Source of the DNA: Pirellulales bacterium
GTDB taxonomy: Bacteria; Planctomycetota; Planctomycetia; Pirellulales; JAEUIK01
Assembly (NCBI GenBank): GCA_019745975.1
Contig: JAIESQ010000157.1
Coordinates: 1 to 54,945 of the forward strand
Direction of reading: 5' to 3'
Length of the DNA: 54,945 nucleotides
Shown here: positions 50,481 through 54,945 of the stretch, piece after piece
Position numbering within the stretch: the first letter of the stretch is position 1
How the letters are laid out: every line of letters begins with the position of its first letter
Translations under genes and position numbers: made by a program
The notes under the pieces: model-generated
Seen by the model: the letters and a program-made list of their open reading frames with translations, nothing else
The model's database searches: none
What the model was told of the DNA's origin: nothing

Positions 50481-52293
50481 AGAGCGTGCGGTGGTGATGT
50501 ACGTCGCGCCGGGGCGCGGGGTGGCCCGCGTGCGCTTATGTTCGGCGGCGGCACGGCGGCGCGGCGTGCTGCCTGGCATGCCGCTGGCCGAAGCGACGGC
50601 GCTGGCGGCGCAACCGGCCGACTCCCAAGGACGATTTCAAACCCGCATGCATTCGCCATCGGGTGCCACTGCTGGCTTGCCCAGCAGTGTGGTATCCGCT
50701 CGGGCACTGCTAGACGAGCTAGCAGTGGCACACAAACCAGATTCTGAAACGCACTCTTCAGTCTTGCATCTTGAGCCGCACGATCCGGTTGCCGATCGCG
50801 CGGCACTAGCCCGGCTGGCCACGGCTTGCCAACGATTCACGCCCACGGTCGGCTGGGAAGAACCGCCGGCCGGCGACGATCCGTTGGCCTCGCCCGATAC
50901 GCTGCTATTGGACATCAGTGGTTCGGCTCATTTGTTCGGCGGCGAGGAGAAACTCGCGCGACGCATACTGGCCGGCTTCGCGCGGCGCGGGCTGCGCGCC
51001 CACGTGGCCGTGGCCGACACGATCGGCGCGGCCTGGGCCTGCGCGCACGTGGCCGCTGAGGAAATAAACTGCCGAGCTGGTACGGCACTGCTGGACAAGC
51101 CAGCAGTGGCACCCCAAGGAGGTTTTGAAACCGCTTCTAGCGCGATCATCGTGCCGCCGGGCGAAAGCGCGGCGGCGCTCGCGGAGCTACCGGTCGCGGC
51201 GCTGCGCTTGCCAGCGCGAACGCTCGCGCTGTTGGCCGAGTTGGGGCTGGCGCGTGTCGAGCAGTTGATATCACTTCCGCGGCAGGCGATCCCCGCGCGG
51301 CTGGGGCCCGAGATCGGTCTGCGGCTCGATCAAGCGTTGGGCTTGTCGCGCGAAGTGATTGTGTGCCGGTCGCTGTTGCCGCCGCTGGAAGCCGATTGTT
51401 CGTTCGAAACGCCACTCGCCGCGCGCGAGCCGCTCCTGACCGTGCTCGGCGATCTGCTGCGACAACTGACGCGCGTGCTCGACGAGCGCCGGCACGGCAT
51501 TCAGGCGCTCGATTGCCGGCTGTATCTCGAAAACGGTCTGGTCGTCTCGGTGCCGTTGGGACTGGTACAGCCGCGAGCCGACGCCGCTTATCTGCGGAGC
51601 CTGCTGGAATTGCGCTTCGAGCAGGTGCAGTTCGCGGCCCCGGTCAGCGCATTGCGGCTGCGCGTCGTGGTCAGCGCTCCCTTGGTGCATCGCCAGCAGG
51701 AATTGTTCGCCACCGACCTGGCGCGCGATCGGCAGCGACATCTGACTGAGCTGCTCGATCAACTCGCCAGCCGGCTGGGAGGCGACAACGTCGTGCGGGC
51801 CCGATTGGTGAGCGACGCGCAGCCCGAGCAAGTTTGCCGCTACGAGCCGATGCTGCTTAGCGGCCCCGCGGCGGGACGCTCGACTGGGAGCAAGGAGGCG
51901 GGAATCGCTTCCGGTCTACGTCTGGGCGTTAGGTCATCGCCTGGAAACGACTCCCGTCCCCTTCGACCACGACGACAACGGCGCAAACGAGCGCAGGAGC
52001 CTCGGCGCGCGGCGCCGGTCACGTTTCGCCGGCCGCTGCGGTTGGCGCGGCGGCCGCTGGCCGTGGAAGCCTGGTCGGTCGTGCCCGACGGGCCGCTGTT
52101 GCGCTTTCGTTGGTCGGGGGGCGAGGAGCGCGTGGCGCGCTCGTGGGGGCCCGAACGGATCGAGACGGGCTGGTGGCGTGGCCGCGCAGTGCGGCGCGAC
52201 TACTATCAGATTGAAACGGCCACGGGCCGGCGTTACTGGTTGTTTCGGCGTCTGGACGATCGCCGCTGGTTTTTGCACGGCTGGTTCGAGTGA
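50407..52293 (+). CDS. imuB: ImuB, Y-family polymerase-like mutasome protein with repeat-encoded insertions
   Basis: ImuB is a catalytically inactive Y-family protein that links the sliding clamp to DnaE2. The 628-residue chain begins RVLCVWLPGWPLQRLASERP and includes LLDISGSAHLFGGEEKLARR, VADTIGAAWACAHVA, the helix-hairpin-helix LPRQAIPARLGPEI and a C-terminal RPLRLARRPLAVEAWS. Two stretches do not belong to the family. Residues about 80-115 and 225-240 are translated palindromic repeats, placed in surface loops before VLHLEPHDPVAD and before IIVPPGESAAALAELP. dnaE2 is not next to it. Confidence 0.88.
   Translation: MKRVLCVWLPGWPLQRLASERPELKERAVVMYVAPGRGVARVRLCSAAARRRGVLPGMPLAEATALAAQPADSQGRFQTRMHSPSGATAGLPSSVVSARALLDELAVAHKPDSETHSSVLHLEPHDPVADRAALARLATACQRFTPTVGWEEPPAGDDPLASPDTLLLDISGSAHLFGGEEKLARRILAGFARRGLRAHVAVADTIGAAWACAHVAAEEINCRAGTALLDKPAVAPQGGFETASSAIIVPPGESAAALAELPVAALRLPARTLALLAELGLARVEQLISLPRQAIPARLGPEIGLRLDQALGLSREVIVCRSLLPPLEADCSFETPLAAREPLLTVLGDLLRQLTRVLDERRHGIQALDCRLYLENGLVVSVPLGLVQPRADAAYLRSLLELRFEQVQFAAPVSALRLRVVVSAPLVHRQQELFATDLARDRQRHLTELLDQLASRLGGDNVVRARLVSDAQPEQVCRYEPMLLSGPAAGRSTGSKEAGIASGLRLGVRSSPGNDSRPLRPRRQRRKRAQEPRRAAPVTFRRPLRLARRPLAVEAWSVVPDGPLLRFRWSGGEERVARSWGPERIETGWWRGRAVRRDYYQIETATGRRYWLFRRLDDRRWFLHGWFE
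50663..50731 (+). repeat. In-frame pair of GTGCCAC palindromes inside imuB
   Basis: A 27-base hairpin beginning GTGCCACTGCTGGCTTGCCC (50663-50689) is followed by an inverted relative (50705-50731). The two differ at four positions, and a pair of these (A and T replacing G and C) restores the stem. The reading frame stays open through both, adding about 24 residues to ImuB (residues 86-109). Confidence 0.85.
51086..51115 (+). repeat. In-frame GTGCCAC palindrome inside imuB, second site
   Basis: CACTGCTGGACAAGCCAGCA continues to GTGGCACCCC. Its first 29 bases are identical to the copy at 52442-52470 beyond the gene. It encodes ALLDKPAVAP at residues 228-237, and a TTTTGAAACC tail matches an inverted TTTCAAACCC before the first insertion. 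This suggests a longer ancestral unit. Confidence 0.85.
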
Positions 52294-52436
52294 GTCCGGA
52301 CCATTGTAGGGTGTGCGCAGCACACCGCCGTCCTTGGAGCGTTTCACGCACCCTACAACTGGTTCGAGTGAACCCCGGCACATTGTAGGGTGTGCGCAGC
52401 ACACCGCTGCCCAGGGTGCGTTTCACGCACCCTACA
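52281..52436. repeat. Tandem 78-base duplication carrying two REP/BIME units at the imuB end
   Basis: The unit starts CTGGTTCGAGTGA (52281), which is the last imuB codons plus stop, and repeats at 52359. Each copy holds a 51-base palindromic block (52306-52356 and 52385-52435) running from GTAGGGTGTGCGCAGCACAC to CGCACCCTAC, with two internal hairpins. These match the REP cores around the RAYT 32 kb away. Confidence 0.88.
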
Positions 52437-52438
52437 GC

Positions 52439-52470
<32 letters not shown>

Positions 52471-52482
52471 AGAGTGAGCCTC

Positions 52483-54411
52483 TCACGCACTACGTTCGAG
52501 TTCGGCGACGAGTTGCAGAATCTCGGGCACCACAGCGCGTGCCGCGGCCGCGCCGACCTCGAACAATTCGCGACCGCGGCTGAAATCGGCAAATTCGCAA
52601 AACGAAGTATCGGGCGTGATCCACACGTCGACTGCCTGGGTGCGCTGCGCGGTGACGTGATATTCTTGCACCTCATTGACGCGCAGGACCGTGTCCCACA
52701 AACGTGGGCGCTGCAAACGGCGAGCTGCCGAGGCAGTCTTCGCGCCGGGAAAACCACGTGACAACCGCGCGCCAACATCAACCCCCACCACCAAGTCGGC
52801 GCCCTGGCGCGCGAGCACATCGGCGGGGAGATTGTTCAACACCCCGCCATCGACCAGGGCCATGCCGTCGCGCAGGATCGGCCGGGCAATGATCGGCAAA
52901 TTGATGCTTTCGAGAATTGCCTGGACCACGTCTCCCTGGTCGCGGACGACTTCGCGCCCCTCGACGAGATCGACGGTCATCGTCGCCAGGGGAACGCGCA
53001 ATTGCTCGATTCGGGTGTCGCCCGCGTAGCGGCGCAACAACCGTTCCCAGGCGCGCAAGCGAAACATCAGCCACAAAAACCACTGGTTGCCGCGGGGCAG
53101 GGCGCCCAGCCAGCGCGGCGGCGTGAGGTCTTCGCTGAAACGGTCGAGGGCATCGTCGAGTGACCAGCCCGCCGCGTAAGCCGCGCCCATCAACGAACCA
53201 ATGCTCGTGCCGGCCACGAGATCGAAGACGACGCCGGCGCGACTCAATTCGTCGAGCACGCCGAGGTGAGCCAGGCCCCGCGCGCCGCCGCCGCCCAGCG
53301 CGATGCCCACGCGAAAGCCCTGAAGGTGGTGCGCCAGTCGCCGCAGGCTTTGATCGTGCTGCGATCCTGGCGTCGCTGGACCTTCACCCCAGACGACTTT
53401 GAAGTCGGGTCGACCGATCTCCAGATCGCCGGCGCAGGGGGCGAAGCGATCAAGTTCTTCCTGGATCCAGACAAAGTGCGTGCGCGGCGCCAGGGCCGGG
53501 TCCACCGCGAACAGCCGCCGCAGGTTCTCGCGGCTAGCGTCCGCGAAGCGCGGCTCGACGAGCCACCAGATTTGATCGCACGCGCTCAAGAGCGCCGGCA
53601 ATTCGTCCTCCAGCCCACGCTGCGTCACATCGACCAGCACCTGGTGGTTGCGCTCGAGCAAATGGGCGAGTCGCTCCTCGAGCCAGCGCTCGCGGGCAGT
53701 TCGGTCTGGGTACGGGGGAAATTGTTCATAGCGCACATCGTGCATCGCCGGCCAGCGAACGTCGCGATCGGAAAGCACGCAGAGCTTGCGGCCAGACTCG
53801 CTGAGCACTTCGCACAGCGCGCCGGCAAGCTGCTGCGTGCGCAAGGTCGAGTTGACCAGGGCCACGATGCGCGGGTGCCAGCGGCGGCGGCGCCCGCTCG
53901 CCTCGTAGCGCAATTGGAATCCTAGCGAGCGACTGACGTTGGCGGCGAACAACGGCACCGTGAGCATCAGCGTTTGAAAATGCTCGTGATCGATTGCCAG
54001 CAGTTCGACATCGGTCGCGGCAACGGCCGTGGCGAGGTATCGACCATCGGTGAGCAGCGTAATCTCGCCGAAGTGGTCGCCCGTCGAGAGGAAATCGAGC
54101 AATTGATACTGGCCGCGTCCGCGATCGATTGAGAGCTTCAAGCGTCCGCGGGCGACGATATAGAGATGCCGCCCCGGTTCGCCTTGCCGGCATATCGTTT
54201 CGCCGGCGGCAAAGCGCAGTGTGGTTGCGTTGGAAGCGAGCAATTCGAGTTGCTCGGGGGCCAGGCCGAACGCCAAGCGGCTGCGCCGCCAGATGCGCTG
54301 GATCGACAATTGATGTCCTGGGGTGACCGTACCGCTGCCAGTTTCGACGGGCACGTTTGTCAGCGGCACTTCGTCGACCAGCGGGCTGCGAGATTCTGGC
54401 GGGCTCGACAT
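52483..54411 (-). CDS. Patatin-like phospholipase with cyclic-nucleotide-binding domain
   Basis: The 642-residue protein resembles NTE-type lysophospholipases. An N-terminal cyclic-nucleotide-binding domain (about 45-160: LRFAAGETICRQGEPGRHLYIVARGRLKL and STGDHFGEITLL) precedes a middle region. The patatin domain follows: oxyanion loop GGGGARGLAHLG near residue 357, nucleophile serine in GTSIGS, and catalytic aspartate in VDGGVLNNLP. The Ser-Asp dyad is complete. It probably hydrolyses phospholipids at the membrane under nucleotide control. The start at 54411 lacks a clear ribosome binding site. Confidence 0.9.
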   Translation of the reverse strand: MSSPPESRSPLVDEVPLTNVPVETGSGTVTPGHQLSIQRIWRRSRLAFGLAPEQLELLASNATTLRFAAGETICRQGEPGRHLYIVARGRLKLSIDRGRGQYQLLDFLSTGDHFGEITLLTDGRYLATAVAATDVELLAIDHEHFQTLMLTVPLFAANVSRSLGFQLRYEASGRRRRWHPRIVALVNSTLRTQQLAGALCEVLSESGRKLCVLSDRDVRWPAMHDVRYEQFPPYPDRTARERWLEERLAHLLERNHQVLVDVTQRGLEDELPALLSACDQIWWLVEPRFADASRENLRRLFAVDPALAPRTHFVWIQEELDRFAPCAGDLEIGRPDFKVVWGEGPATPGSQHDQSLRRLAHHLQGFRVGIALGGGGARGLAHLGVLDELSRAGVVFDLVAGTSIGSLMGAAYAAGWSLDDALDRFSEDLTPPRWLGALPRGNQWFLWLMFRLRAWERLLRRYAGDTRIEQLRVPLATMTVDLVEGREVVRDQGDVVQAILESINLPIIARPILRDGMALVDGGVLNNLPADVLARQGADLVVGVDVGARLSRGFPGAKTASAARRLQRPRLWDTVLRVNEVQEYHVTAQRTQAVDVWITPDTSFCEFADFSRGRELFEVGAAAARAVVPEILQLVAELERSA

Positions 54412-54584
54412 GAGATTGGACCGACGTCCGTGTCGCTCGCTGGATACTGATTCGGTCGCGTAAGACGACGTCCGTGCTGCGACCCTGGCTAAGCAACGGC
54501 TTGCGCGCGGAGTCCCTATCGGCCAGCGCGAGGGCCGAAGCGCCGTACGGCAGACGCTGGCGCGCCGTGCCAGGATTGTGTCAG

Positions 54585-54657
54585 TGACCCCGACGGGATT
54601 CGAACCCGTGTTGCAGGCGTGAAAGGCCTGTGTCCTAGGCCTCTAGACGACGGGGCC
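54585..54657 (-). tRNA. tRNA-Glu (anticodon TTC)
   Basis: The 73-nucleotide cloverleaf starts GGCCCCGTCGTCTAGAGGCC on the minus strand. It has a seven-pair acceptor stem with one G-U pair, an anticodon loop reading CTTTCAC with TTC at its centre, a GGTTCGAATCC T-arm and discriminator A. CCA is not encoded in the DNA. The remaining 288 bases to the window edge hold no gene I can defend. Confidence 0.95.
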
Positions 54658-54945
54658 AACTTACTGGGCAAATGTTAATGTCTGGTGACCGCTGAATGCA
54701 ATGCGTCGGAATCGAGCTATGCGACGTGCACGATCCACAGCCGCAATTCACTCGGCAACGGGTAAGTCCTCGGTATCGCCGAGAGTGAGAACGGTAATTC
54801 TGGTGCACTTTCGAGCGGCGTATTCATGAGATCCCTCTCGCAGCTCATTTCGACGGCGAGTTTCAAGTACTGCACTTTCTGAGAAATCGTCGGTAACTGG
54901 TATTCCATGAAAAACGGCTCTTCCCTCAAGCTGCGGTTGCAAGAC

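Noticed and set aside
54660-54945. Two overlapping minus-strand frames at the right edge
   Set aside because: Neither has a recognised domain. Two frames are open over the same bases, and the window ends before a start can be judged.

Overview
The window is GC-rich bacterial DNA and almost certainly comes from a planctomycete, most likely in or near the Pirellulales. The evidence is the set of lineage-typical secreted proteins: two DUF1501 proteins, a DUF1549/DUF1553 protein, a PVC-type haem-binding protein fused to DUF1080, cytochrome/WD40 and PPC-domain proteins, and a DUF6807 'PmoA' protein. Tetrahydromethanopterin-linked formaldehyde genes (fae, mtdB) support this. All functions are read from sequence motifs; no database search was run.

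Layout. 0.4-6.3 kb: WD40 and zinc-ribbon membrane proteins, a leftward C1 block (fae, mtdB, then a sulfite-oxidase-fold/pentapeptide fusion), and a CAP-domain protein. 6.7-15.7 kb: a DUF11 repeat lipoprotein, a LigD-type phosphoesterase domain protein, tyrS, an SRAP (YedK-like) protein, a MITE-like element, SRPBCC and PhyH proteins, and a deoxyhypusine-synthase-like gene. 15.8-23 kb: two RDD paralogues, an acyl-CoA ligase, a REP-associated tyrosine transposase (RAYT) bracketed by its probable repeats, an LptF/G permease, comF and hemC. 23-29.7 kb: a decayed DUF433/DUF5615 pair, a Spy-like periplasmic protein, a methyltransferase, a YagF/YjhG dehydratase, a VTT membrane protein and a DUF6807 protein. 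30-39.1 kb: csrA with a clear terminator, then a four-gene secreted cluster (DUF1501, PPC, DUF1549/1553 and cytochrome/WD40). 39.3-49.3 kb: an MFS transporter, a TspO fusion, a second DUF1501 protein, a ParE/antitoxin pair, a lipoprotein and a giant PVC haem-binding protein. 49.3-54.9 kb: a divergent regulatory region, the imuA-imuB mutasome genes under a LexA-like promoter, a cyclic-nucleotide-binding patatin phospholipase, and tRNA-Glu.

How the genes work together. fae and mtdB carry out consecutive steps of formaldehyde capture and oxidation. imuA-imuB and the SRAP protein point to damage tolerance. The four-gene cluster looks like an outer-compartment machine combining haem centres, a propeller scaffold and a Tat-exported alkaline-phosphatase-fold protein; its substrate is unknown.

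The most notable observations are these. Palindromic repeats are inserted in frame inside imuB, with further copies and a tandem duplication at its 3' end. A RAYT sits with matching REP sequences at its flanks and 32 kb away. A cluster of helically spaced CGTCCTA heptamers lies upstream of imuA. Three more families of dispersed palindromes lie between genes. Gene fusions of interest are molybdo-enzyme plus pentapeptide repeats and TspO plus an unknown domain.
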